A DNA stretch of 16,016 nt, taken from NCBI GenBank assembly GCA_023229525.1, contig JALNZC010000062.1, positions 1 to 16,016 on the forward strand, written 5' to 3'. The notes beneath the pieces are model-generated. The model was given only the letters and a program-made list of their open reading frames with translations. It was not told the DNA's origin and searched no databases. The translations under genes were made by a program, and so were the position numbers. Below are positions 1 through 7,724 of this stretch, piece after piece. Origin of the DNA: Bacteroidales bacterium (GTDB taxonomy: Bacteria; Bacteroidota; Bacteroidia; Bacteroidales; FEN-979). Numbering within the stretch: the stretch's first letter is position 1; each line of letters begins with the position of its first letter.

Positions 1-6
1 GTCCCG

Positions 7-1002
7 TTAATGATTCGGGATCCTCCCGTTTTTAATTGATTCAGATCGCAGCCGGCGGCCAACGATCCGTTCAACCACGCTGCCGATTTCCAGTACCTTG
101 TCGACATCTAATTGGGTATTGATGCCCATTTCGTCCATCATCACCACCATATCCTCCGTAGAGATAAGTCCGACCAGATTCGGGTCCTTATAATAATAAC
201 TTCCGGTGCCGACCACAGGTACACCACTGACAAAGTTGGCCGGCTGCCCGCCGATACCGCCCATTGTTGATTCGAAGTTGACCATCCCGGCTTGCAGGGC
301 GGCAAGTACATTGGCCAGACCCCAACCGCGTGTTGTATGAAAATGGACGATCTGCTTTTCGACCCTTACCCCGCCATCGAGCAACATGGAGTAATAACGA
401 TATACCCTGTCGGGGGAGGCCGACCCGTCATGGTCGGCATGTTCCACATCGTTAACCCCGATGTCAAACCACCTTTTGGTAAATTCAATGGCCGTCTCCA
501 ATTTCGTCGGTCCTTCAATAGGGCAACCCCATATAGTGCTTACCGTTCCATTTACCTTTAATCCTACTTCTTTGGCCAGGGGAATATATTTTTCGGCCAT
601 TTTCCAATAATCTTTAAGACTTAGTCCTGAATTCTTCCGGTGATGCGATTCGCTGGTCGAAACCATCAGCAAAATCCTATCTGGACCCCAACCCTCTTTC
701 CTGGCCTGAATGGCCCGCACGATCGCCTTTTCCCGGATGGTTATTGCCGTCAACGAAACCTTGTCGATCAATGAAGTCAACAATTTACTTCCACGAATCC
801 GTTTCAATACTTCGTCGGCATCTTTGAATTGAGGCATGCCTGCCGGATTCCCGAGATTCGTCACTTCTATGTGCCGGAATCCCGCCAAGATCAACTGCTC
901 TGCAAGCCATACCTTCGCATCCGTAGGGATAAACGACTCTTCGTGCTGAAATCCATCCCTTACCGTAATGTCTCCAATGGTAACTTTTTTAGGATAATTC
1001 AT
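7..1002 (-). CDS. HMG-CoA lyase-like DRE-TIM metallolyase, probable last step of leucine catabolism
   Basis: The predicted 331-residue protein is a TIM-barrel metallolyase related to hydroxymethylglutaryl-CoA lyase, which splits HMG-CoA into acetyl-CoA and acetoacetate. Visible: the N-terminal RDGFQ motif (R15, D16; Asp is a metal ligand), the HFH metal-binding pair (H220, H222), a GCPIEG segment near 159-164, and a C-terminal STEDMV segment matching the lyase ATEDLV region. Odd: the family's GGCP signature reads GGQP (Q253), so the catalytic cysteine is missing, and about 15 extra residues follow it. The HDT motif also reads HTT. It may therefore have an altered mechanism or act on a related substrate. 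Start choice: the frame is open to a TTG at 1032 and has an ATG at 1026, but those extra codons consist only of 8-bp repeat. The ATG at 1002 begins MNYPKKVTIGDITVRDG, which fits the family start. Last gene of the carboxylase cluster within the window. Confidence 0.72.
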   Translation of the reverse strand: MNYPKKVTIGDITVRDGFQHEESFIPTDAKVWLAEQLILAGFRHIEVTNLGNPAGMPQFKDADEVLKRIRGSKLLTSLIDKVSLTAITIREKAIVRAIQARKEGWGPDRILLMVSTSESHHRKNSGLSLKDYWKMAEKYIPLAKEVGLKVNGTVSTIWGCPIEGPTKLETAIEFTKRWFDIGVNDVEHADHDGSASPDRVYRYYSMLLDGGVRVEKQIVHFHTTRGWGLANVLAALQAGMVNFESTMGGIGGQPANFVSGVPVVGTGSYYYKDPNLVGLISTEDMVVMMDEMGINTQLDVDKVLEIGSVVERIVGRRLRSESIKNGRIPNH

Positions 1003-1054
1003 CTTCAAATTTTCAAATTTTCTCATCTTCAAATTTTCAAATCTTCAAATTCAA
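999..1054. repeat. 8-bp tandem repeat array spanning a gene junction
   Basis: Seven units with period 8 on the plus strand: TCATCTTC, AAATTTTC, AAATTTTC, TCATCTTC, AAATTTTC, AAATCTTC, and a decayed AAATTCAA. On the coding (minus) strand this reads as GAAAATTT/GAAGATTT units. The array supplies the last codons of the biotin carboxylase gene (roughly EFEDLKI and its TGA), the whole intergenic spacer, and the ATG at 1002 of the lyase-like gene. The same octamers recur at 14417-14476. Confidence 0.9.
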
Positions 1055-3038
1055 CAAGCGCTGTACTACTCTCCACCCGGTCATTTTCCATTACATTGAT
1101 AATTCTTACTACCGCATCGCGGGGCGAAACAATACGGTTCTCCATTTTCATCGCTTCGATGATCAAAAGTGTTTGCCCCTTTTTCACAGATTCACCGTTT
1201 GTCACATTTATTTTAATCACCTTTCCCGGCATTGGAGAAGTCACGTGGTTACTGATGGTACCGATATGATCCATCGCGGCAGGTACCGATTCAGAAAGAA
1301 AATCAAAACGTTTTAATTGGAAAAGATGTCCAAGGATGCTGACAAAGGCTTGATTATCCTTGTCGCAGGAAATCCAGGCAGTGTAATTGTGCTTATCCAA
1401 AATAAATCCAATCTGATGACCTGAACCCGGAAGTAGGGTGACTTCATAACGTTTTCCACTGATAATGAATGAGTAGTGATTATCATTATATCCCGGAATA
1501 TGAACGGAAAACGATTCTTCTTCAAATTGAAGCCGGATGTTCATCAGATCACGCCAATAACCGATTTGTTTCCAGATATCAGGATTTCTGCCGGTGTGTT
1601 TGTCTTTCGCATTATTCCGGGAAACCGAAAACAACAAATAGCCAATGATGGGTAAATAAAATGGAACCTGTTTCCTGGCAATTTCGATGGAGGTGATCAG
1701 CGCTTCACTATGTGTATCACAAAAGCGTGTCGTGATCGCGTTCGACATGAAAGCCGCACTTTGCAGCAGTTCCGATAAATAAGAAATATTTGTCTTGATG
1801 CCATGAATGATATACTCCCGGAGGGATTCAAGCATGAGTTGGCGTGCCTGGTTCCGGTCCTTTCCCCAAACTACCAGTTTGCTGATCATCGGATCGAACG
1901 AACTGTTCATCCCGGTTTTTGCGGAGATACCCGTGTCGATACGGATCCCGGGGATCCCGGGTTCCCGGTAAAAGGTCATATTCCCGGGAGAAGGCTGAAA
2001 ATTGTTGGCCGGGTCCTCAGCATAGATCCTGCATTCAATGGCGTGTCCGTGCTGGACAATTTTTTCCTGTTTCAACCGGAGTTTGTTTCCTGCAGCGATA
2101 TGGATCTGTTCTTCCACGATATCGATACCCGTTACCATCTCTGTAACCGGATGTTCTACCTGGATGCGGGTATTCATCTCTAGAAAATAAAAATTGAGGT
2201 TCCTGTCCACAAGGAATTCAATCGTTCCGGCATTGTTGTAACCTATGGCTTTACCGATAGCCACGGCTGCTTCCCCCATTTTTTTTCTCACCTCTGCAGT
2301 CAGGGTAGCGGATGGCGATTCTTCGATGATCTTCTGATACCGGCGTTGAATGGAGCATTCGCGTTCGAAGAGATGCACCACATTTCCATAATTATCGCCG
2401 AGGATCTGAATTTCAATATGCCGGGGTTCTTCAATGAATTTCTCAATGTATACCGTCGCATCTCCGAAATAAGCTTTGGCTTGCCGGGCCGTCGATTCGA
2501 TAGCTTCAGCAAGTTCCCGTTCGTCGTAAACTACCCGCATTCCTTTTCCTCCCCCTCCGGCAGCTGCTTTCAATAATACCGGAAACCCAATGAGATGCGC
2601 GTTCTTTACCAGTTCTTCTTTCGTTCCGGTCACCCCTTCGGTAATCGGGATGTGGGTCTGCTTCACAAATTCACGTGCTGCAATCTTGTTGCCCATTATC
2701 CGCATTGCCCTGCTATCGGGCCCGATAAAGCAGATACCGGCCTCGGTACATGCGTCGACAAAGAGTGGGTTTTCAGCCAGAAATCCATACCCCGGGTGAA
2801 TGGCATCGCATCCACTCTTTCTAGCTATATCAATGATACCGGGAATATTCAGATAAGTATCGCTCAGCTCGGCCTCACCGATACACCAGGCTTCGTCAGC
2901 CTCTGTCACATGCAGTGAATCGGCATCGATCTGCGAATAGATCGCCACAGTTTTTATTTCCATCTTCCGGGCAGTACGGATAACCCTCACCGCGATCTCA
3001 CCCCGGTTTGCAATAAGTATTTTATGGATTACTTTCAT
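1029..3038 (-). CDS. Methylcrotonyl-CoA carboxylase alpha subunit (biotin carboxylase plus biotin carrier)
   Basis: The 669-residue biotin-dependent acyl-CoA carboxylase subunit carboxylates its own biotin using ATP and bicarbonate. Domains in order: biotin carboxylase N-terminal domain (KILIANRGEIAVRVIR, about 6-21), ATP-grasp domain with the glycine loop GGGGKG (161-166) and active-site EMNTRIQVEHPVTE (287-300), biotin carboxylase C-terminal domain to about 450, a linker/BT region, and a biotinyl domain (about 600-665) with EAMKMEN, where K631 is the biotin attachment site. Length is close to bacterial MCC alpha subunits (about 655-670). The start ATG overlaps the stop of the upstream crotonase gene by 4 bp (ATGA), implying translational coupling. 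The neighbouring MCC-type beta subunit and methylglutaconyl-CoA hydratase argue for methylcrotonyl-CoA over propionyl- or acetyl-CoA as substrate; geranyl-CoA carboxylase is a less likely alternative. Its final codons and stop are formed by the 8-bp repeat. Confidence 0.9.
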   Translation of the reverse strand: MKVIHKILIANRGEIAVRVIRTARKMEIKTVAIYSQIDADSLHVTEADEAWCIGEAELSDTYLNIPGIIDIARKSGCDAIHPGYGFLAENPLFVDACTEAGICFIGPDSRAMRIMGNKIAAREFVKQTHIPITEGVTGTKEELVKNAHLIGFPVLLKAAAGGGGKGMRVVYDERELAEAIESTARQAKAYFGDATVYIEKFIEEPRHIEIQILGDNYGNVVHLFERECSIQRRYQKIIEESPSATLTAEVRKKMGEAAVAIGKAIGYNNAGTIEFLVDRNLNFYFLEMNTRIQVEHPVTEMVTGIDIVEEQIHIAAGNKLRLKQEKIVQHGHAIECRIYAEDPANNFQPSPGNMTFYREPGIPGIRIDTGISAKTGMNSSFDPMISKLVVWGKDRNQARQLMLESLREYIIHGIKTNISYLSELLQSAAFMSNAITTRFCDTHSEALITSIEIARKQVPFYLPIIGYLLFSVSRNNAKDKHTGRNPDIWKQIGYWRDLMNIRLQFEEESFSVHIPGYNDNHYSFIISGKRYEVTLLPGSGHQIGFILDKHNYTAWISCDKDNQAFVSILGHLFQLKRFDFLSESVPAAMDHIGTISNHVTSPMPGKVIKINVTNGESVKKGQTLLIIEAMKMENRIVSPRDAVVRIINVMENDRVESSTALVEFEDLKI

Positions 3039-3817
3039 TTTATCCAGTCCGGTTTTCGTTTTTCAAGAAATGCATTCATCCCTTCCTGTCCTTCCCTCGA
3101 AGAACGGATTTCGGCAATCATCCTGGCCGTGTATTCGTAAGCCTCAGCCAGAGTAAGTTTATTGGCTACGTCGTGGATCAGGGTTTTACAATGGCTCATG
3201 GCCTCAGGTCCGCTACTTCTAAGCAAGGTGATCACAGCCTGAAGGGTTGGTTCAAGTTGTTCAGCGGACACCGATTTATTCACTAACCGGAAATGTTCTG
3301 CTTCCTTCCCTTTGATCCTCCTTCCAGTGAGCATGAGCTCCCTTGCTCCGGATTCACCTACCCGTTTAATGAGGTAGGGCGAAATGCATGCCGGTACAAT
3401 TCCGATCTTTACTTCACTGAGGGAAAATGTTGCATCGTCCGTGCAATAAGCGATGTCGCAGGCTGAAAAAAGTCCGTTGGCGCCACCCAGTGCCACACCA
3501 TGTATAACTGCAAGGGTTGGCCGGCTACAAGTGTAGATAGTATAGAAACATTTTGAGAGGAGAAGACTTTCCTGGTAGTTCTGCTCAAAACTGTTTTGAG
3601 AAACGGCTTTCATCCAATTCAAGTCGGCTCCGGCACAAAACGATTTACCACGTCCGCGAAGAATGATACAAAATGTTGAAGGATCAAGGGTTTCAAAACA
3701 ATCGATAAGTTCTCTGAGCATCGTTATATCGAAAGCGTTATGGACTTCCGGCCGGTTTAGCCAGATGGTGAAAACCCCTTTTTCTAATGTGGTTTCAATC
3801 GTTTTGTATTCGGTCAT
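3035..3817 (-). CDS. Methylglutaconyl-CoA hydratase-like enoyl-CoA hydratase
   Basis: The 260-residue crotonase-fold protein probably hydrates 3-methylglutaconyl-CoA to HMG-CoA. Visible: the CoA/oxyanion segment SFCAGADLNWMK (about 59-70), HGVALGGANGLFSACDIA (106-123), and FSLSEVKIGIVPACISPYL (131-149), where E135 sits at the second catalytic glutamate position. The AGADLNWMK and PA-ISPY signatures are typical of LiuC/AUH-type methylglutaconyl-CoA hydratases rather than general enoyl-CoA hydratases. The frame is open to a TTG at 3832, but that adds only codons from the upstream 13-bp repeat. The ATG at 3817 (MTEYKTIETTLEKG) matches a normal crotonase N-terminus. The stop overlaps the start of the biotin carboxylase subunit by 4 bp. 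It lies between the two carboxylase subunit genes, supporting the leucine-pathway assignment. Confidence 0.85.
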   Translation of the reverse strand: MTEYKTIETTLEKGVFTIWLNRPEVHNAFDITMLRELIDCFETLDPSTFCIILRGRGKSFCAGADLNWMKAVSQNSFEQNYQESLLLSKCFYTIYTCSRPTLAVIHGVALGGANGLFSACDIAYCTDDATFSLSEVKIGIVPACISPYLIKRVGESGARELMLTGRRIKGKEAEHFRLVNKSVSAEQLEPTLQAVITLLRSSGPEAMSHCKTLIHDVANKLTLAEAYEYTARMIAEIRSSREGQEGMNAFLEKRKPDWIK

Positions 3818-3823
3818 ATACTT

Positions 3824-3889
3824 ATAAATCAAAGTTATAAATCAAAGTTATTAATCAAAATTATTAATCAAAATTATTAATCAAAAATT
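3824..3889. repeat. 13-bp tandem repeat array containing repeated Bacteroidota -7-like boxes
   Basis: Five tandem units: ATAAATCAAAGTT twice (3824-3836, 3837-3849), ATTAATCAAAATT twice (3850-3862, 3863-3875), and ATTAATCAAAAATT (3876-3889). On the minus strand, in the direction of the operon, each internal junction creates an exact TAnnTTTG box: 3830-3837 and 3843-3850 (TAACTTTG), 3856-3863 and 3869-3876 (TAATTTTG). The array fills almost all of the 74-bp gap between the carboxyltransferase stop and the hydratase start. Confidence 0.93.
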
Positions 3890-3891
3890 CT

Positions 3892-5499
3892 TTACATCCG
3901 GAAAATCCCGTATTGTGTTTTTTCATATTTCTTATTTTGTGAAATGGCAATTGCCAGTCCAAGTATTTTACGGGTATCCACCGGATCTATGATGCCGTCG
4001 TCCCATAACCGTGATGTACTGTAATAGGCAGATCCCTCATCCTCGTATTTTTTAAGGATGGTTTGCAGCATTTTTTCCCTTTCTTCAGGAGAAAGTTTTT
4101 TCCCGGCTGCTTTTAACTGATCTTCCTTCACTGTGATCAAAACGTTGGCCGCTTGCTCTCCGCCCATCACCGAAATTTTCGAACTGGGGTACATAAAAAG
4201 GAAGCGGGGTTCATAAGCCCTTCCGGCCATAGCGTAATTTCCTGCGCCAAATGAACCACCGAAGATCACCGTAAACTTTGGCACACCGGCATTGGCAACT
4301 GCATGGACGAATTTCGCTCCGTCACGGGCAATGCCTCCGCGCTCAAACTGCTTTCCGACGATGAAACCGGTAATATTCTGCAAAAAAAGGATCGGAATGT
4401 TCCGAGAAGTGCAAAGTTCCACAAAATGCGCTCCTTTCAGCGCAGTTTCGCCAAAAAGTACTCCGTTATTTGCAATAATTCCTAACGGGTAACCCATGAT
4501 CCGGGCAAAACCGGTGGTAAGGGTAGGAGCGTAACGTTCCTTGAATTCATGGAAAAGACTGCCATCGACAATACGGGCAATGATCTCCCGTGAGTCGACT
4601 TGTTTCTTCAGGTCGATCGGAAGAATGCCGTAAAGTTCCGCCGGATCATAAAATGGCTCTTCGATGGGATGGATCTCCAGCTCCTGGTATTGATGACGTC
4701 TGATCGATTCAAAGATATTGCGGCAGATCTGTATGGCGTGAACATCATTTTCGGCCAAGTGATCGGCTACTCCTGATATCATGGTATGTACCTCGGCGCC
4801 ACCCAGTTCTTCCGCAGTAACTTCTTCACCTGTCGCAGCTTTCACGAGGGGAGGTCCACCGATAAATATGGTTCCCTGGTTCCGCACAATGATGGTCTCA
4901 TCGCTCATAGCCGGTACATAAGCGCCTCCTGCCGTACATGATCCCATCACAACAGCAATCTGCGGTATGCTCATTCCCGATAATCGTGCCTGGTTAAAGA
5001 ATAACCGTCCGAAATCATACTTGTCGGGGAAAACATTGGCTTGCTCCGGCAAAAATACACCGCCCGAATCGACCATATAAACACAGGGTAGCCGGTTTTC
5101 CATTGCTATCTCCTGTGCGCGAATGTGTTTCCGGATAGTCTGTTTTACATAGGTACCGCCTTTTACAGTGGCGTCATTGGCTATGATCATCACTTCTTTT
5201 CCGTGGATCACTCCGATCCCTGTTATGATTCCCGCCGAAGGGAAGCCATTGTCATACATTCCGTAAGCGGCTAGCGAAGACAATTCAATGAAAGGGGTGT
5301 TGCGATCAACCAACAGATCGATACGCTCGCGGGCAAGCAGTTTCCCCCGTTCTTTGTGACGGGAAACAGACTGCTCCGGTCCACCTTTTTTAATAGTGGC
5401 AAGGATCTCTTTGTATTGTTCCAGGAGCTCCATATACCTGGACTTGTTACGCTCGAATTCCGTACCATTAATATCGATTTTGCTTTCTATCCGAAACAT
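3892..5499 (-). CDS. Methylcrotonyl-CoA carboxylase beta subunit (carboxyltransferase)
   Basis: The 535-residue carboxyltransferase moves the carboxyl group from carboxybiotin to 3-methylcrotonyl-CoA. Length matches the MCC beta family. Visible: the N-terminal RHKERGKLLARERID segment (48-61), GSCTAGGAYVPAMSDE (186-201), GTIFIGGPPLVKAATGE (209-225), ISGVADHLAEND (241-252), LFLQNITGFIVG (371-382), and GGSFGAGNYAMAGRAY (414-429). The AGGAYVPAMSDE and QNITGF motifs are characteristic of methylcrotonyl-CoA rather than propionyl-CoA carboxylase beta subunits. The ATG start is about 14 bases downstream of the transcription start expected from the promoter at 5520-5549, so this is the first gene of the cluster. 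No isovaleryl-CoA dehydrogenase gene is present in the window. Confidence 0.92.
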   Translation of the reverse strand: MFRIESKIDINGTEFERNKSRYMELLEQYKEILATIKKGGPEQSVSRHKERGKLLARERIDLLVDRNTPFIELSSLAAYGMYDNGFPSAGIITGIGVIHGKEVMIIANDATVKGGTYVKQTIRKHIRAQEIAMENRLPCVYMVDSGGVFLPEQANVFPDKYDFGRLFFNQARLSGMSIPQIAVVMGSCTAGGAYVPAMSDETIIVRNQGTIFIGGPPLVKAATGEEVTAEELGGAEVHTMISGVADHLAENDVHAIQICRNIFESIRRHQYQELEIHPIEEPFYDPAELYGILPIDLKKQVDSREIIARIVDGSLFHEFKERYAPTLTTGFARIMGYPLGIIANNGVLFGETALKGAHFVELCTSRNIPILFLQNITGFIVGKQFERGGIARDGAKFVHAVANAGVPKFTVIFGGSFGAGNYAMAGRAYEPRFLFMYPSSKISVMGGEQAANVLITVKEDQLKAAGKKLSPEEREKMLQTILKKYEDEGSAYYSTSRLWDDGIIDPVDTRKILGLAIAISQNKKYEKTQYGIFRM

Positions 5500-5519
5500 C
5501 TTTTGTGTCGTTAAAACTA

Positions 5520-5549
5520 CAAATGTAAATATCTAAAATCTTTGATCAA
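5520..5549 (-). promoter_or_regulatory. Candidate Bacteroidota promoter of the leucine-catabolism cluster
   Basis: On the minus strand there is TTG (plus-strand 5547-5549) followed by a 19-base spacer and TACATTTG (plus-strand 5520-5527). This fits the known Bacteroidota arrangement of a -33 TTG/TTTG box and a -7 TAnnTTTG box. It would start transcription about 14 bases upstream of the carboxyltransferase ATG. The assignment is by consensus match only. Confidence 0.6.
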
Positions 5550-5610
5550 GCGGGCCGACTAAATTAAGAATAATTCTAAATTGAACAAACAAATGAAGAA
5601 ATATCTCTGC

Positions 5611-5618
5611 TATCTTTG
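5611..5618 (+). promoter_or_regulatory. Candidate -7 box for the RelA/SpoT-ABC transporter genes
   Basis: TATCTTTG is an exact match to the Bacteroidota TAnnTTTG -7 element, in the 241-bp divergent region between the leucine cluster and the RelA/SpoT gene. No good TTTG box lies about 19 bases upstream; the nearest TTG, at 5581-5583, is 27 bases away. The promoter is therefore less convincing than the one on the other strand. It would give a leader of roughly 115 bases. Confidence 0.4.
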
Positions 5619-5740
5619 CGTTGATTTATCCTGAACATTGAGACCAGATGAAATCAGGCAGGGTTAGATGAGACAGGAGTAATTTTTGGAATGTCCCTTG
5701 TGATTATTGGGAGTGAATTGGTTACGGATATTTATGAGAA

Positions 5741-7705
5741 TTGAATTATACCATAGTGAACACAATTACGGAAAACGTTTCTGATGAATTCACGGTGGAG
5801 AACCTGCTCGATTACGATGAACTGAGAAAGGAAAAAACCATTCTCCGGAAAGCGTTTTCGATGATGCTGAATCATTCAGACCCCATACCTGGTAACAGTT
5901 ATGCCCAGATGGTCCTCGACACGGCCCGCATCATTCTTGAGGATCTGAATCTGGGAACGGAATCGGTGAAGTGCCTGATGTTAAAAAACCTGGCCGATAA
6001 TGGGATGCTTTCACCGGGAACCATCGAAACCGAATTCGGGAAACCGGTCCGGGAACTGATCGAAGGGATTCATAAAATCGAACGTGTCGATACTAAAAAT
6101 TATAACACAAACCGGGAAAATTTTATCGGTCTTTTACTGACCTTGTCACCCGATATCCGTGTTTTACTGATACGACTGGGAATGCGGCTTTACGACATGC
6201 GCCACCTGAACGATTATCCTACGGAAAAACAATGTCTGATCGTTGGCGAGACCACAGCCCTTTATATTCCGATTGCCCACCGCCTCGGACTTTACCGTAT
6301 CAAGAATGAACTGGAAGATCGCATAATGCGTTTTAACGATCCCCGTACGTATGAAATGATCAAGCGGAAACTTGCCGAGAGCCGTGCTGACCGGGATCAC
6401 TATACGACCGACTTCATCAAACCGATCGAACAACGCTTATTGGAAAATGGATTCGATTGTGAATTGAAATCCAGGATCAAATCGATCCCTTCCATATTCC
6501 GGAAAATGAGGACCCAGAAAGTCGAATTCGAACGGGTATACGACCTGTTCGCCATCCGGGTCATTTTGAATAAAACCATCGAAAATGATGCAGCCGATTG
6601 CTGGAAAATTTATTCACTTGTCACTGATATTTATACCCCCAACCCCCGCCGCCTGCGCGACTGGATCTCCTTTCCGAAACCGACCGGATATGAATCGCTT
6701 CACACCACCGTTATCGGCCCACAGGGTCGTTGGGTTGAAGTCCAGATCCGGACCCGGCGTATGGATGAAATCGCCGAAAAAGGATTTGCCGCCCACTGGA
6801 AATATAAAACCCAGGGGAAGGCAGGGATAAAAACAGATATGTATGCCGCGATCAGGGAATTGCTCGAAAATTCCTCCCACTCATCCCTTGATAAATCGAT
6901 CAGTCACGAAAAAAAAGCGCTCTATTCCGATGAAATTTTCATCTTCACTCCGAAAGGTGACTTGAAAAAACTGAAAGTGGGCTATTCAGTGCTCGATTTT
7001 GCCTATGAAATACATACCGGGATCGGTTCGACCTGTACCGGCGCATTGGTGAATGACAAAATGGTCCCCTTGCGCTACATCCTTCAAAACGGGGATACCG
7101 TCAAAATTCTTACGTCCAAAACCCAAAAGCCCAATCCGGGCTGGCTTGAGATTGCCAAAAGCCCGCGGAATATCGCCCGTATCAAGCATGCCCTGAAGAT
7201 GGAATCCTATAAAGATTCCGACTGGGGGAAAGAGATCATCAAAAACAAAGTACTCCAACTGGGATTTGAATTTACCGATCCCATTATCAATAAACTGGCT
7301 GCCTTTTTCGGTTGTGAAACTATCCTGGAACTCTATCAGCGTTTTGGCGAAGGGAAAGCCGATCCCCTTAAGATTAAAAAAGCGTTGCTGGAGCCCGGTC
7401 CGGAAGTACAGCCTATTGTCCCTCCGAAGGAGGAGACCTTTCCCGAGACCGTTTCCAGCATCATGGCCGGTAAAGGAGATTATGTGATCATCGATCCGAA
7501 GATCAGATCGTTACACTATCAGTTCGCCAAGTGTTGTGGCCCGGCTCCCGGGAATGCCATATTTGCATTTGTCAGTGTCACACAGGGAATAAAGATCCAT
7601 AGAACAACTTGTCCCAATGCTCACCAGCTTGTTACACGCTATCCTTATCGGGTACTTGAAGCACGCTGGAAAACGCTTGAAAAAGATGATAAAAAAACCA
7701 AATAA
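5741..7705 (+). CDS. Long RelA/SpoT homologue: (p)ppGpp synthetase with degenerate HD domain and no ACT domain
   Basis: The 654-residue stringent-response protein probably makes (p)ppGpp from ATP and GDP/GTP. The HD hydrolase region (about 50-190) is recognisable but eroded: the usual LLHD motif reads MLKNLADN (80-87), and the normal LADRLHNMR motif reads LGMRLYDMR (146-154), so the metal-binding residues are lost. The synthetase domain looks intact: RIKSIPSIFRKM (245-256), YDLFAIRVI (267-275), GYESLHTTV (316-324), EVQIRT (333-338) and FAAHWKYK (349-356). A TGS domain follows (about 398-460), then a zinc-finger-like conserved-cysteine domain (C598, C599, C624). The protein stops soon after this, so the C-terminal ACT domain of typical 700-750-residue Rel/SpoT proteins is absent. 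The start is uncertain: TTG at 5741 has an in-frame stop immediately upstream, and GTG at 5756 is an alternative. The exporter ATPase begins 19 bases downstream. Confidence 0.85.
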   Translation: MNYTIVNTITENVSDEFTVENLLDYDELRKEKTILRKAFSMMLNHSDPIPGNSYAQMVLDTARIILEDLNLGTESVKCLMLKNLADNGMLSPGTIETEFGKPVRELIEGIHKIERVDTKNYNTNRENFIGLLLTLSPDIRVLLIRLGMRLYDMRHLNDYPTEKQCLIVGETTALYIPIAHRLGLYRIKNELEDRIMRFNDPRTYEMIKRKLAESRADRDHYTTDFIKPIEQRLLENGFDCELKSRIKSIPSIFRKMRTQKVEFERVYDLFAIRVILNKTIENDAADCWKIYSLVTDIYTPNPRRLRDWISFPKPTGYESLHTTVIGPQGRWVEVQIRTRRMDEIAEKGFAAHWKYKTQGKAGIKTDMYAAIRELLENSSHSSLDKSISHEKKALYSDEIFIFTPKGDLKKLKVGYSVLDFAYEIHTGIGSTCTGALVNDKMVPLRYILQNGDTVKILTSKTQKPNPGWLEIAKSPRNIARIKHALKMESYKDSDWGKEIIKNKVLQLGFEFTDPIINKLAAFFGCETILELYQRFGEGKADPLKIKKALLEPGPEVQPIVPPKEETFPETVSSIMAGKGDYVIIDPKIRSLHYQFAKCCGPAPGNAIFAFVSVTQGIKIHRTTCPNAHQLVTRYPYRVLEARWKTLEKDDKKTK

Positions 7706-7724
7706 GGTGATTGTTTAAACCCAC

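Noticed and set aside
1003..1032. Longer N-terminus of the lyase-like protein from TTG 1032 or ATG 1026
   Set aside because: The extra residues are encoded purely by the 8-bp repeat and overlap or abut the upstream stop; the family's conserved start is at the ATG at 1002.
999..1054. CRISPR-like or satellite array
   Set aside because: Units are 8 bp with no spacers and no cas genes nearby; this is a short tandem repeat, not a CRISPR.
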